In this document: positions 39,169-53,441 of the stretch, in pieces
Layout: each line of letters opens with the position of its first letter
Position numbering within the stretch: the stretch's first letter is position 1
NCBI RefSeq assembly: GCF_029852145.1
Contig: NC_079976.1
Location: forward strand, 13,253,104 to 13,317,103
Length of the DNA: 64,000 nucleotides
Reading direction: 5' to 3'
DNA from: Microplitis mediator
Taxonomy: Eukaryota; Arthropoda; Insecta; Hymenoptera; Braconidae
Notes under the pieces: generated by a model
Told to the model about the DNA's origin: nothing
The model's database searches: none
The model's input: only the letters and a program-made list of their open reading frames with translations
Program-made: the position numbers and the translations under genes

Positions 39169-41492
39169 TTTATAGATGTCAACAAATGACACAAAGTACA
39201 ACTGATTGGCAAAAAATTAAGTGATAGTACTTTGCAAAGTATCCGCTACCATATACTTGTATGTTATTTGAATGAAAATAACAATTCATTTTAACGCCGG
39301 CTCGTACTAGTATGAGTTGTCGGCTGTTCATAAAGTAAGCATACAAATGCTTACAATTTTATATGTTAACGTACAAAAGACAAAAACTACTGAACACAAT
39401 GGCACATATTGAAAAAACTTAAGTTATGGTGGTAAACTTAAGAGCCAAAAATATAATGTAGAAGACTACCATGTTAGATTAAGAAAAAAAAAAAAAAAAA
39501 TTTATAGATGTCAAAAAATGACACAAAGTACAAGTGATTGGCAAAAAATTAAGTGATAGTACTTTGCAAACTATCCGCCGCCATATACTTGTATGTTATT
39601 TGAATGAAAATAACAATTCATTTTAACGCCGGCTCGTACTAGTATGAGTTGTCGGCTGTTCATAAAGTACGCATACAAATGTTTACAATTTTATATGTTA
39701 ACGTACAAAAGACAAAAACTACTAAACATAACGGCACATATTGAAAAAACTTAAGTTATGGTGGTAAACTTAAGAGCCAAAAATATAATATAAAAGACAA
39801 CTATGTCAGATTAAGAAAAAAAAAGAAAAAAAATTATATATGTCAAAAAGTGACACAAAGTAGAACTGATTGGCAAAAAAATAAGTGATAGTACTTTGCA
39901 AACTATCCGCCGCCATATACTTGTATGTTATTTGAATGAAAATAACAATTCATTTTAACGCCGGCTCGTACTAGTATGAGTTGGCGGCTGTTCATAAAGT
40001 AAGCATACAAATGCTTACAATTTTATATGTTAACGTACAAAAGACAAAAACTACTAAACATAAAGGCACATATTGAAAAAACTTAAGTTATAGTGGTTAA
40101 CTTAAGAGCCAAAAATATAATGTAGAAGACTACCATGTCAGATTAAGAAAAAAAAAAGAAAAAATTTATAGATGTCTAAAAATGACACAAAGTACAACTG
40201 ATTGGCAAAAAATTAAGTGATATTACTTTGCGAACTATCCGCCGCCATATACTTGTATGTTATTTGAATGAAAATAACAATTTATTTTAACGCCGGCTTG
40301 TACTTGTATGAGTTGTCGGCTGTTCATAAAGTACGCATACAAATGCTTACAATTTTATATGTTAACGTACAAAAGACAAAAACTTCTAAACATAATGGCA
40401 CATATTGAAAAAACTTAAGTTATGGTGGTAAACTTAAGAGCCAAAAATATAATATAAAAGACAACTATGTCAGATTAAGAAAAAAAAAGGAAAAAATTTA
40501 TAGATGTCAACAAATGACACAAAGTACAACTGATTGGCAAAAAATTAAGTGATAGTACTTTGCAAAGTATCCGCTACCATATACTTGTATGTTATTTGAA
40601 TGAAAATAACAATTCATTTTAACGCCGGCTCGTACTAGTATGAGTTGTCGGCTGTTCATAAAGTAAGCATACAAATGCTTACAATTTTATATGTTAACGT
40701 ACAAAAGACAAAAACTACTGAACATAATGGCACATATTGAAAAAACTTAAGTTATGGTGGTAAACTTAAGAGCCAAAAATATAATGTAGAAGACTACCAT
40801 GTTAGATTAAGAAAAAAAAAAAAAAAAATTTATAGATGTCAAAAAATGACACAAAGTACAAGTGATTGGCAAAAAATTAAGTGATAGTACTTTGCAAACT
40901 ATCCGCCGCCATATACTTGTATGTTATTTGAATGAAAATAACAATTCATTTTAACGCCGGCTCGTACTAGTATGAGTTGTCGGCTGTTCATAAAGTACGC
41001 ATACAAATGCTTACAATTTTATATGTTAACGTACAAAAGACAAAAACTACTAAACATAACGGCACATATTGAAAAAACTTAAGTTATGGTGGTAAACTTA
41101 AGAGCCAAAAATATAATATAAAAGACAACTATGTCAGATTAAGAAAAAAAAAGAAAAAAAATTATATATGTCAAAAAGTGACACAAAGTAGAACTGATTG
41201 GCAAAAAAATAAGTGATAGTACTTTGCAAACTATCCGCCGCCATATACTTGTATGTTATTTGAATGAAAATAACAATTCATTTTAACGCCGGCTCGTACT
41301 AGTATGAGTTGGCGGCTGTTCATAAAGTAAGCATACAAATGCTTACAATTTTATATGTTAACGTACAAAAGACAAAAACTACTGAACATAAAGGCACATA
41401 TTGAAAAAACTTAAGTTATGGTGGTAAACTTAAGAGCCAAAAATATAATATAAAAGACAACTATGTCAGATTAAGAAAAAAAAAAGAAAAAA
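39169..41492. repeat. Tandem duplication with four-monomer period in region D
   Basis: The monomers at 39169, 39501 and 39833 recur at 40497, 40829 and 41161, a spacing of 1328 bp. Shared markers are TCAACAAATG with ATCCGCTACC and CATGTTAG; TACAAGTG with ATAACGGCAC; and AAAAAGTGAC with AAAAAAATAAG and GTTGGCGG. The fourth monomer of the first unit (40165) is chimeric and ends the unit. Private differences exist, for example AACACAATGG near 39395 and AAATGTTTAC near 39680. Confidence 0.88.
40165..40496. repeat. Chimeric junction monomer in region D
   Basis: The 5' part equals the type at 37841 (GTCTAAAAATG, TGATATTAC, GCGAAC, CTTGTACTTG, ACTTCTAAAC with T at 40385). The tail has ATATAAAAGAC (A at 40456) where the 37841 type has ATATTAAAGAC, and leads to the TCAACAAATG monomer as 38837 does. 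The switch lies between 40386 and 40455. Confidence 0.78.
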
Positions 41493-43815
41493 TTTATAGA
41501 TGTCAAAAAATGACACAAAGTACAACTGATTGGCAAAAAATTAAGTGATAGTACTTTGCAAACTATCCGCCGCCATATACTTGTATGTTATTTGAATGAA
41601 AATAACAATTCATTTTAACGCCGGCTCGTACTAGTATGAGTTGGCGGCTGTTCATAAAGTAAGCATACAAATGCTTACAATTTTATTTGTTAACGTACAA
41701 AAGACAAAAACTACTAAACATAATAGCACATATTGAAAAAACTTAAGTTATGGTGGTAAACTTAAGAGCCAAAAATAAAATATAAAAGACAACTATGTCA
41801 GATTAAGAAAAAAAAAGAAAAAAATTTACATATGTCAAAAAGTGACACAAAGTAGAACTGATTGGCAAAAAATTAAGTGATAGTACTTTGCAAACTATCC
41901 GCCGCCATATACTTGTATGTTATTTGAATGAAAATAACAATTCATTTTAACGCCGGCTCGTACTAGTATGAGTTGTCGGCTGTTCATAAAGTAAGCATAC
42001 AAATGCTTACAATTTTATATGTTAACGTACAAAAGACAAAAACTACTAAACATAATGGCACATATTGAAAAAACTTAAGTTATGGTGGTAAACTTAAGAA
42101 CCAAAAATATAATATAAAAGACAACTATGTCAGATTAAGAAAAAAAAAGGAAAAAATTTATATATGTTAAAAAATGACACCAAGTACAACTGATTGGCAA
42201 AAAATTAAGTGATAGTACTTTGCAAAGTATCCGCAACCATATACTTGTATGTTATTTGAATGAAAATAACAATTCATTTTAACGCCGGCTCGTACTAGTA
42301 TGAGTTGTCGGCTGTTCATAAAGTACGCATACAAATGCTTACAATTTTATATGTTAACGGACAAAAGACAAAAACTACTAAACATAATGGCACATATTGA
42401 AAAAACTTAAGTTATGGTGGTAAACTTAAGAGCCAAAAATATAATATAAAAGACAACTATGTCAGATTAAGAAAAAAAAAGGAAAAAATTAATATATGTC
42501 AAAAAATGACAAAAAGTACAACTGATTGGCAAAAAATTAAGTGATAGTACTTTGCAAACTATCCGCCGCCATATACTTGTATGTTATTTGAATGAAAATA
42601 ACAATTCATTTTAACGCCGGCTCGTACTAGTATGAGTTGTCGGCTGTTCATAAAGTACGCATACAAATGCTTACAATTTTATATGTTAACGTACAAAAGA
42701 CAAAAACTACTAAACATAATGGCACATATTGAAAAAACTTAAGTTATGGTGGTAAACTTAAGAACCAAAAATATAATATAAAAGACAACTATGTCAGATT
42801 AAGAAAAAAAAAGGAAAAAATTTATATATGTCAAAAAATGACACAAAGTACAACTGATTGGCAAAAAATTAAGTGATAGTACTTTGCAAAGTATCCGCAA
42901 CCATATACTTGTATGTTATTTGAATGAAAATAACAATTCATTTGAACGCCGGCTCGTACTAGTATGAGTTGTCGGCTGTTCATAAAGTAAGCATACAAAT
43001 GCTTACAATTTTATATAATAACGTACAAAAAACAAAAACTACTAAACATAATGGCACATATTGAAAAAACTTAAGTGATGGTGGTAAACTTAAGAGCCAA
43101 AAATATAATATAAAAGACAACTATGTCAGATTAAGAAAAAAAAAGGAAAAAATTTATATATGTCAAAAAATGACACAAAGTACAACTGATTGGCAAAAAA
43201 TTAAGTGATAGTACTTTGCAAAGTATCCGCCACCATATACTTGTATGTTATTTGAATGAAAATAACAATTCATTTTAACGCCGGCTCGTACTAGTATGAG
43301 TTGGCGGCTGTTCATAAAGTACGCATACAAATGCTTACAATTTTATATGTTAACGGACAAAAGACAAAAACTACTAAACATAATGGCACATATTGAAAAA
43401 ACTTAAGTTATGGTGGTAAACTTAAGAGCCAAAAATATAATATAAAAGACAACTATGTCAGATTAAGAAAAAAAAAGGGAAAAATTTATAGATGTCAAAA
43501 AATGACACAAAGTACAACTGATTGGCAAAAAATTAAGTGATAGTACTTTGCAAACTATCCGCCGCCATATACTTGTATGTTATTTGAATGAAAATAACAA
43601 TTCATTTTAACGCCGGCTCGTACTAGTATGAGTTGTCGGCTGTTCATAAAGTAAGCATACAAATGCTTACAATTTTATATGTTAACGTACAAAAGACAAA
43701 AACTACTGAACATAATGGCACATATTGAAAAAACTTAAGTTATGGTGGTAAACTTAAGAGCCAAAAATAAAATGTAGAAGACTACCATGTCAGATTAAGA
43801 AAAAAAAAGAAAAAA

Positions 43816-44147
43816 TTTATAGATGTCTAAAAATGACACAAAGTACAACTGATTGGCAAAAAATTAAGTGATATTACTTTGCGAACTATCCGCCGCCATA
43901 TACTTGTATGTTATTTGAATGAAAATAACAATTCATTTTAACGCCGGCTCGTACTAGTATGAGTTGTCGGCTGTTCATTAAGTACGCATACAAATGCTTA
44001 CAATTTTATATGTTAACGTACAAAAGACAAAAACTACTAAACATAATGGCACATATTGAAAAAACTTAAGTTATGGTGGTAAACTTAAGAGCCAAAAATA
44101 TAATATAAAAAACAACTATGTCAGATTAAGAAAAAAAAAGGAAAAAA
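43816..44147. repeat. Chimeric monomer m14/m16, contraction junction
   Basis: It starts as m14 (GTCTAAAAATG, TGATATTAC, GCGAAC with G at 43883). At 43950 it no longer has the m14 base (CTCGTACTAG instead of CTTGTACTTG), and it ends with ATAAAAAACAAC like m16. It is preceded by an m13-like monomer (43485) and followed by an m17-like one (44148). Relative to the HOR-A order m13-m14-m15-m16-m17, two monomers are missing. This is the reciprocal product type of the expansions seen elsewhere. The switch lies between 43884 and 43949. It also has a private CATTAAGTAC near 43977. Confidence 0.8.
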
Positions 44148-44479
44148 TTTATATATGTCAAAAAATGACACAAAGTACAACTGATTGGCAACAAATTAAG
44201 TGATAGTACTTTGCAAAGTATCCGCCACCATATACTTGTATGTTATTTGAATGAAAATAACAATTCATTTGAACGCCGGCTCGTACTAGTATGAGTTGTC
44301 GGCTGATCATAAAGTAAGCATACAAATGCTTACAATTTTATATGTTAACGTACAAAAGACAAACACTACTAAACATAATGGCACATATTGAAAAAACTTA
44401 AGTTATGGTGGTAAACTTGAGAGCCAAAAATATAATATAAAAAACAACTATGTCAGATTAAGAAAAATAAAGGAAAAAA

Positions 44480-47400
44480 TTTATAGATGTCAAAAAATGA
44501 CACAAAGTACAACTGATTGGCGAAAAATTAAGTGATAGTACTTTGCAAACTATCCGCCGCCATATACTTGTATGTTATTTGATTGAAAATAACAATTCAT
44601 TTTAACCTCGGCTCGTACTAGTATGAGTTGTCGGCTGTTTATAAAGTACGCATACAAATGCTTACAATTTTATATGTTAACGTACAAAAGACAAAAACTA
44701 CTAAACATAATGGGACATATTGAAAAAACTTAAGTTATGGTGGTAAACTTAAGAGCCACAAATATAATATAAAAGACAACTATGTCAGATTAAGAAAAAA
44801 AAAGGAAAAAATTTATATATGTCAAAAAATGACACAAAGTACAACTGATTGGCAAAAAATTAAGTGATAGTACTTTGCAAACTATCCGCCGCCATATACT
44901 TGTATGTTATTTGAATGAAAATAACAATTCATTTTAACGCCGGCTCGTACTAGTATGAGTTGTCGGCTGTTTATAAAGTACGCATACAAATGCTTACAAT
45001 TTTATATGATAACGTACAAAAGACAAAAACTACTAAACATAATGGCACATATTGAAAAAACTTAAGTTATGGTGGTAAACTTAGGAGCCAAAAATATAAT
45101 ATAAAAGACAACTATGTCAGATTAAGAAAAAAAAAGGAAAAAATTTAGATATGTCAAAAAATGACACAAAGTACAACTGATTGGCAGAAAATTAAGTGAT
45201 AGTACTTTGCAAACTATCCGCCGCCATATACTTGTATGTTATTTGAATGAAAATAACAATTCATTTTAACGCCGGCTCGTACTAGTATGAGTTGTCGGCT
45301 GTTCATAAAGTACGCATACAAATGCTTACAATTTAATATGTTAACGTACAAAAGACAAAAACTACTAAACATAATGGAACATATTGAAAGAACTTAAGTT
45401 ATGGTGGTAAACTTAAGAGCCAAAAATATAATATAAAAGACAACTATGTCAGATTAAGAAAAAAAAAGGAAAAAATTTATATATGTCAAAAAATGACACA
45501 AAGTACAACTGATTGGCAAAAATTTAAGTGATAGTACTTTGCAAAGTATCCGCCACCATATACTTGTATGTTATTTGAATGAAAATAACAATTCATTTGA
45601 ACGCCGGCTCGTACTAGTATGAGTTGTCGGCTGTTCATAAAGTACGCATACAAATGCTTACAATTTTATATGTTAACGTACAAAAGACAAAAACTACTAA
45701 ACATAATGGCACATATTGAAAAAACTTAAGTTATGGTGGTAAACTTAAGAGCCAAAAATATAATATAAAAGACAACTATGTCAGATTAAGAAAAAAAAAG
45801 AAAAAAATTTACATATGTCAAAAAGTGACACAAAGTAGAACTGATTGGCAAAAAATTAAGTGATAGTACTTTGCAAACTATCCGCCGCCATATACTTGTA
45901 TGTTATTTGAATGAAAATAACAATTCATTTTAACGCCGGCTCGTACTAGTTTGAGTTGGCGGCTGTTCATAAAGTAAGCATACAAATGCTTACAATTTTA
46001 TATGTTAACGTACAAAAGACAAAAACTACTAAACATAATAGCACATATTGAAAAAACTTAAGTTATAGTGGTAAACTTAAGAGCCAAAAATATAATGTAG
46101 AAGACTACCATGTCAGATTAAGAAAAAAAAAAGAAAAAATTTATAGATGTCTAAAAATGACACAAAGTACAACTGATTGGCAAAAAATTAAGTGATAGTA
46201 CTTTGCAAACTATCCGCCGCCATATACTTGTATGTTATTTGAATGAAAATAACAATTCATTTTAACGCCGGCTCGTACTAGTATGAGTTGTCGGCTGTTC
46301 ATAAAGTACGCATACAAATGCTTACAATTTTATATGTTAACGTACAAAAAACAAAAACTACTAAACATAATGGCACATATTAAAAAAACTTAAGTTATGG
46401 TGGTAAACTTAAGAGCCAAAAATATAATATAAAAGACAACTATGTCAGATTAAGAAAAAAAAAGGAAAAAATTTATATATGTCAAAAAATGACACAAAGT
46501 ACAACTGATTGGAAAAAATTAAGTGATAGTACTTTGCAAACTATCCGCCGCCATATACTTGTATGTTATTTGAATGAAAATAACAATTCATTTTAACGCC
46601 GGCTCGTACTAGTATGAGTTGTCGGCTGTTCATAAAGTAAGCATACAAATGCTTACAATTTTATATGTTAACGTACAAAAGACAAAAACTACTAAACATA
46701 ATGGCACATATTGAAAAAACTTAAGTTATGGTGGTAAACTTAAGATCCAAAAATGTAATATTAAAGACAACTATGTCAGATTAAGAAAAAAAAAGGAAAA
46801 AATTTATAGATGTCAAAAAATGACACAAAGTACAACTGATTGGCAAAAAATTAAGTGATAGTACTTTGCAAACTATCCGCCGCCATATACTTGTATGTTA
46901 TTTGAATGAAAATAACAATTCATTTTAACGCCGGCTCGTACTAGTATGAGTTGTCGGCTGTTCATAAAGTACGCATACAAATGCTTACAATTTTATATGT
47001 TAACGTACAAAAGACAAAAACTACTAAACATAATGGCACATATTGAAAAAACTTAAGTTATGGTGGTAAACTTAAGAGCCAAAAATATAATATAAAAGAC
47101 AACTATGTCAGATTAAGAAAAAAAAAGGGAAAAATTTATATATGTCAAAAAATGACACAAAGTACAACTGATTGGCAAAAAATTAAGTGATAGTACTTTG
47201 CAAACTATCCGCCGCCATATACTTGTATGTTATTTGAATGAAAATAACAATTCATTTTAACGCCGGCTCGTACTAGTATGAGTTGTCGGCTGTTCATAAA
47301 GTACGCATACAAATGCTTACAATTTTATATGTTAACGTACAAAAGACAAAAACTACCAAACATAATAGCACATATTGAAAAAACTTAAGTTATGGTGGTA

Positions 47401-50122
47401 AACTTAAGAGCTAAAAATAAAATATAAAAGACAACTATGTCAGATTAAGAAAAAAAAAGAAAAAAAATTATATATGTCAAAAAGTGACACAAAGTAGAAC
47501 TGATTGGCAAAAAATTAAGTGATAGTACTTTGCAAACTATCCGCCGCCATATACTTGTATGTTATTTGAATGAAAATAACAATTCATTTTCACGCCGGCA
47601 TGTACTAGTATGAGTTGTCGGCTGTTCATAAAGTAAGCATACAAATGCTTACAATTTTATATGTTAACGTACAAAAGACAAAAACTACTAAACATAATGG
47701 CACATATTGAAAGAACTTAAGTTATGGTGGTAAACTTAAGAGCCAAAAATATAATGTAGAAGACTACCATGTCAGATTAAGAAAAAAAAAAGAAAAAATT
47801 TATAGATGTCTAAAAATGACACAAAGTACAACTGATTGGCAAAAAATTAAGTGATAGTACTTTGCAAACTATCCGCCGCCATATACTTGTATGTTATTTG
47901 AATGAAAATAACAATTCATTTTAACGCCGGCTCGTACTTGTATGAGTTGTCGGCTGTTCATAAAGTACGCATACAAATGCTTACAATTTTATATGTTAAC
48001 GTACAAAAGACAAAAACTACTAAACATAATGGCACATATTGAAAAAATTTAAGTTATGGTGGTAAACTTAAGAGCCAAAAATATAATATAAAAGACAACT
48101 ATGTCAGATTAAGAAAAAAAAAGGAAAAAATTTATAGATGTTAAAAAAATGACACAAAGTACAACTGATTGGCAAAAAATTAAGTGATAGTACTTTGCAA
48201 ACTATCCGCCGCCATATACTTGTATGTTATTTGAATGAAAATAACAATTCATTTTAACGCCGGCTCGTACTAGTATGAGTTGTCGGCTGTTCATAAAGTA
48301 AGCATACAAATGCTTACAATTTTATATGTAAACGTACAAAAGACAAAAACTACTGAACATAATGGCACATATTGAAAAAACTTAAGTTATGGTGGTAAAC
48401 TTAAGAGCCAAAAATGTAATATTAAAGACAACTATGTCAGATTAAGAAAAAAAAAGGAAAAAATTTATAGATGTCAAAAAATGACACAAAGTACAACTGA
48501 TTGGCAAAAAATTAAGTGATAGTACTTTGCAAACTATCCGCCGCCATATACTTGTATGTTATTTGAATGAAAATAACAATTCATTTTAACGCCGGCTCGT
48601 ACTAGTATGAGTTGTCGGCTGTTCATAAAGTAAGCATACAAATGCTTACAATTTTATATGTTAACGTACAAAAGACAAAAACTACTGAACATAATGGCAC
48701 ATATTGAAAAAACTTAAGTTATGGTGGTAAACTTAAGAGCCAAAAATATAATGTAGAAGACTACCATGTCAGATTAAGAAAAAAAAAGAAAAAATTTATA
48801 GATGTCTAAAAATGACACAAAGTACAACTGATTGGCAAAAAATTAAGTGATATTACTTTGCGAACTATCCGCCGCCATATACTTGTATGTTATTTGAATG
48901 AAAATAACAATTCATTTTAACGCCGGCTTGTACTTGTATGAGTTGTCGGCTGTTCATAAAGTACGCATACAAATGCTTACAATTTTATATGTTAACGTAC
49001 AAAAGACAAAAACTACTAAACATAATGGCACATATTGAAAAAACTTAAGTTATGGTGGTAAACTTAAGATCCAAAAATATAATATTAAAGACAACTATGT
49101 CAGATTAAGAAAAAAAAAGGAAAAAATTTATAGATGTCAAAAAATGACACAAAGTACAACTGATTGGCAAAAAATTAAGTGATAGTACTTTGCAAACTAT
49201 CCGCCGCCATATACTTGTATGTTATTTGAATGAAAATAACAATTCATTTTAACGCCGGCTCGTACTAGTATGAGTTGTCGGCTGTTCATAAAGTACGCAT
49301 ACAAATGCTTACAATTTTATATGTTAACGTACAAAAGACAAAAACTACTAAACATAATGGCACATATTGAAAAAACTCAAGTTATGGTGGTAAACTTAAG
49401 AGCCAAAAATATAATATAAAAGACAACTATGTCAGATTAAGAAAAAAAAAGGAAAAAATTTATATATGTCAAAAAATGACACAAAGTACAACTGATTGGC
49501 AAAAAATTAAGTGATAGTACTTTGCAAACTATCCGCCGCCATATACTTGTATGTTATTTGAATGAAAATAACAATTCATTTTAACGCCGGCTCGTACTAG
49601 TATGAGTTGTCGGCTGTTCATAAAGTACGCATACAAATGCTTACAATTTTATATGTTAACGTACAAAAGACAAAAACTACTAAACATAATGGCACATATT
49701 GAAAAAACTTAAGTTATGGTGGTAAACTTAAGAGCCAAAAATATAATATAAAAAACAACTATGTCAGATTAAGAAAAAAAAAGGAAAAAATTTATATATG
49801 TCAAAAAATGACACAAAGTACAACTGATTGGCAAAAAATTAAGTGATAGTACTTTGCAAAGTATCCGCCACCATATACTTGTATGTTATTTGAATGAAAA
49901 TAACAATTCATTTGAACGCCGGCTCGTACTAGTATGAGTTGTCGGCTGATCATAAAGTAAGCATACAAATGCTTACAATTTTATATGTTAACGTACAAAA
50001 GACAAACACGACTAAACATAATGGCACATATTGAAAAAACTTAAGTTATGGTGGTAAACTTAAGAGCCAAAAATATAATATAAAAAACAACTATGTCAGA
50101 TTAAGAAAAATAAAGGAAAAAA
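44480..50122. repeat. HOR-A copy 3: 17 monomers, 5643 bp
   Basis: Monomers start at 44480, 44812, 45144, 45476, 45808, 46140, 46472, 46803, 47135, 47467, 47799, 48131, 48464, 48795, 49127, 49459 and 49791. The order and the diagnostic bases of m1 to m17 are those of copy 1, including the TTTATAAAG form of m1, the GGAACAT form of m3, the 331-bp m7 and the 333-bp m12. By eye I found one clear difference, A at 48330. Although it sits next to region C, it resembles copy 1, not the expanded copy 2 that precedes region C at 12283. Confidence 0.95.
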
Positions 50123-53100
50123 TTTATAGATGTCAAAAAATGACACAAAGTACAACTGATTGGCGAAAAATTAAGTGATAGTACTTTGCAAACTATCCGC
50201 CGCCATATACTTGTATGTTATTTGATTGAAAATAACAATTCATTTTAACCTCGGCTCGTACTAGTATGAGTTGTCGGCTGTTCATAAAGTACGCATACAA
50301 ATGCTTACAATTTTATATGTTAACGTACAAAAGACAAAAACTACTAAACATAATGGGACATATTGAAAAAACTTAAGTTATGGTGGTAAACTTAAGAGCC
50401 ACAAATATAATATAAAAGACAACTATGTCAGATTAAGAAAAAATAAGGAAAAAATTTATATATGTCAAAAAATGACACAAAGTACAACTGATTGGCAAAA
50501 AATTAAGTGATAGTACTTTGCAAACTATCCGCCGCCATATACTTGTATGTTATTTGAATGAAAATAACAATTCATTTTAACGCCGGCTCGTACTAGTATG
50601 AGTTGTCGGCTGTTTATAAAGTACGCATACAAATGCTTACAATTTTATATGATAACGTACAAAAGACAAAAACTACTAAACATAATGGCACATATTGAAA
50701 AAACTTAAGTTATGGTGGTAAACTTAGGAGCCAAAAATATAATATAAAAGACAACTATGTCAGATTAAGAAAAAAAAAGGAAAAAATTTAGATATGTCAA
50801 AAAATGACACAAAGTACAACTGATTGGCAGAAAATTAAGTGATAGTACTTTGCAAACTATCCGCCGCCATATACTTGTATGTTATTTGAATGAAAATAAC
50901 AATTCATTTTAACGCCGGCTCGTACTAGTATGAGTTGTCGGCTGTTCATAAAGTACGCATACAAATGCTTACAATTTTATATGTTAACGTACAAAAGACA
51001 AAAACTACTAAACATAATGGCACATATTGAAAGAACTTAAGTTATGGTGGTAAACTTAAGAGCCAAAAATATAATATAAAAGACAACTATGTCAGATTAA
51101 GAAAAAAAAAGGAAAAAATTTATATATGTCAAAAAATGACACAAAGTACAACTGATTGGCAAAAATTTAAGTGATAGTACTTTGCAAAGTATCCGCCACC
51201 ATATACTTGTATGTTATTTGAATGAAAATAACAATTCATTTGAACGCCGGCTCGTACTAGTATGAGTTGTCGGCTGTTCATAAAGTACGCATACAAATGC
51301 TTACAATTTTATATGTTAACGTACAAAAGACAAAAACTACTAAACATAATGGCACATATTGAAAAAACTTAAGTTATGGTGGTAAACTTAAGAGCCAAAA
51401 ATATAATATAAAAGACAACTATGTCAGATTAAGAAAAAAAAAGAAAAAAATTTACATATGTCAAAAAGTGACACAAAGTAGAACTGATTGGCAAAAAATT
51501 AAGTGATAGTACTTTGCAAACTATCCGCCGCCATATACTTGTATGTTATTTGAATGAAAATAACAATTCATTTTAACGCCGGCTCGTACTAGTATGAGTT
51601 GTCGGCTGTTCATAAAGTACGCATACAAATGCTTACAATTTTATATGTTAACGTACAAAAGACAAAAACTACTAAACATAATGGCACATATTGAAAAAAC
51701 TTAAGTTATGGTGGTAAACTTAAGAGCCAAAAATATAATATAAAAGACAACTATGTCAGATTAAGAAAAAAAAAGGAAAAAATTTATAGATGTCAAAAAA
51801 TGACACAAAGTACAACTGATTGGCAAAAAATTAAGTGATAGTACTTTGCATACTATCCGCCGCCATATACTTGCATGTTATTTGAATGAAAATAACAATT
51901 CATTTTAACGCCGGCTCGTACTAGTATGAGTTGTCGGCTGTTCATAAAGTACGCATACAAATGCTTACAATTTTATATGTTAACGTACAAAAGACAAAAA
52001 CTACTAAACATAATGGCACATATTGAAAAAACTTAAGTTATGGTGGTAAACTTAAGAGCCAAAAATATAATATAAAAAACAACTATGTCAGATTAAGAAA
52101 AAAAAAGGAAAAAATTTATATATGTCAAAAAATGACACAAAGTACAACTGATTGGCAAAAATTTAAGTGATAGTACTTTGCAAAGTATCCGCCACCATAT
52201 ACTTGTATGTTATTTGAATGAAAATAACAATTCATTTGAACGCCGGCTTGTACTAGTATGAGTTGTCGGCTGTTCATAAAGTAAGCATACAAATGCTTAC
52301 AATTTTATATGTTAACGTACAAATGACAAAAACTACTAAACATAATGGCACATATTGAAAAAACTTAAGTTATGGTGGTAAACTTAAGAGCCAAAAATGA
52401 AATATAAAAGACCACTATGTCAGATTAAGAAAAATAGAGGAAAAAATTTATATATGTCAAAAAATGACACAAAGTACAAGTGATTGGCAAAAAATTAAGT
52501 GATAGTACTTTGCAAACTATCCGCCGCCATATACTCGTATGTTATTTGAATGAAAATAACAATTCATTTTAACGCCGGCTCGTACTAGTATGAGTTGTCG
52601 GCTGTTCATAAAGTACGCATACAAATGCTTACAATTTTATATGATAACGTACAAAAGACAAAAACTACTAAACATAATGGCACATATTGAAAAAACTTAA
52701 GTTATGGTGGTAAACTTAAGAGCCAAAACATAATATAAAAGACAACTATGTCAGATTAAGAAAAAAAAAGAAAAAAATTTATATATGTCAAAAAATGACA
52801 CAAAGTACAACTGATTGGCAAAAAATTAAGTGATAGTACTTTGCAAAGTATCCGCCACCATATACTTGTATGTTATTTGAATGAAAATAACAATTCATTT
52901 GAACGCCGGCTCGTACTAGTATGAGTTGTCGGCTGTTCATAAAGTAAGCATACAAATGCTTACAATTTTATATGTTAACGTACAAAAGACAAAAACTACT
53001 AAACATAATGGCACATATTGAAAAAACTTAAGTTATGGTGGTAAACTTAAGAGCCAAAAATATAATATGAAAGACAACTATGTCAGATTAAGAAAAATAA

Positions 53101-53441
53101 AGGAAAAAATTTATATATGTCAAAAAATGACACAAAGTACAAGTGATTGGCAAAAAATTAAGTGATAGTACTTTGCAAACTATCCGCCGCCATATACTTG
53201 CATGTTATTTGAATGAAAATAACAATTCATTTTAACGCCGGCTCGTACTAGTATGAGTTGTCGGCTGTTCATAAAGTACGCATACAAATGCTTACAATTT
53301 TATATGTTAACGTACAAAAGACAAAAACTACTAAACATAATGGCACATATTGAAAGAACTTAAAATATGGTGGTAAACTTAAGAGCCAAAAATATAATAT
53401 AAAAGACAACTATGTCAGATTAAGAAAAAAAAAGGAAAAAA

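Larger units (their letters stand above)
37841..44479. repeat. Region D: 20 monomers linking HOR-B to HOR-A
   Basis: Monomers start at 37841, 38173, 38505, 38837, 39169, 39501, 39833, 40165, 40497, 40829, 41161, 41493, 41825, 42157, 42489, 42821, 43153, 43485, 43816 and 44148. Most types are related to the right half of HOR-A (GTCTAAAAATG, TGATATTAC with GCGAAC, TAGAAC, GTTGGCGG). The monomers 41493, 41825 and 42157 match 36845, 37177 and 37509 of HOR-B. Region-specific markers are ATCCGCTACC with TCAACAAATG, ATCCGCAACC, ATAACGGCAC, ATAAAGGCAC and AACGGACAAAAG. The block ends with an m17-like monomer (44148), which hands over to m1 of HOR-A at 44480. Only one copy lies in the window. Confidence 0.87.
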
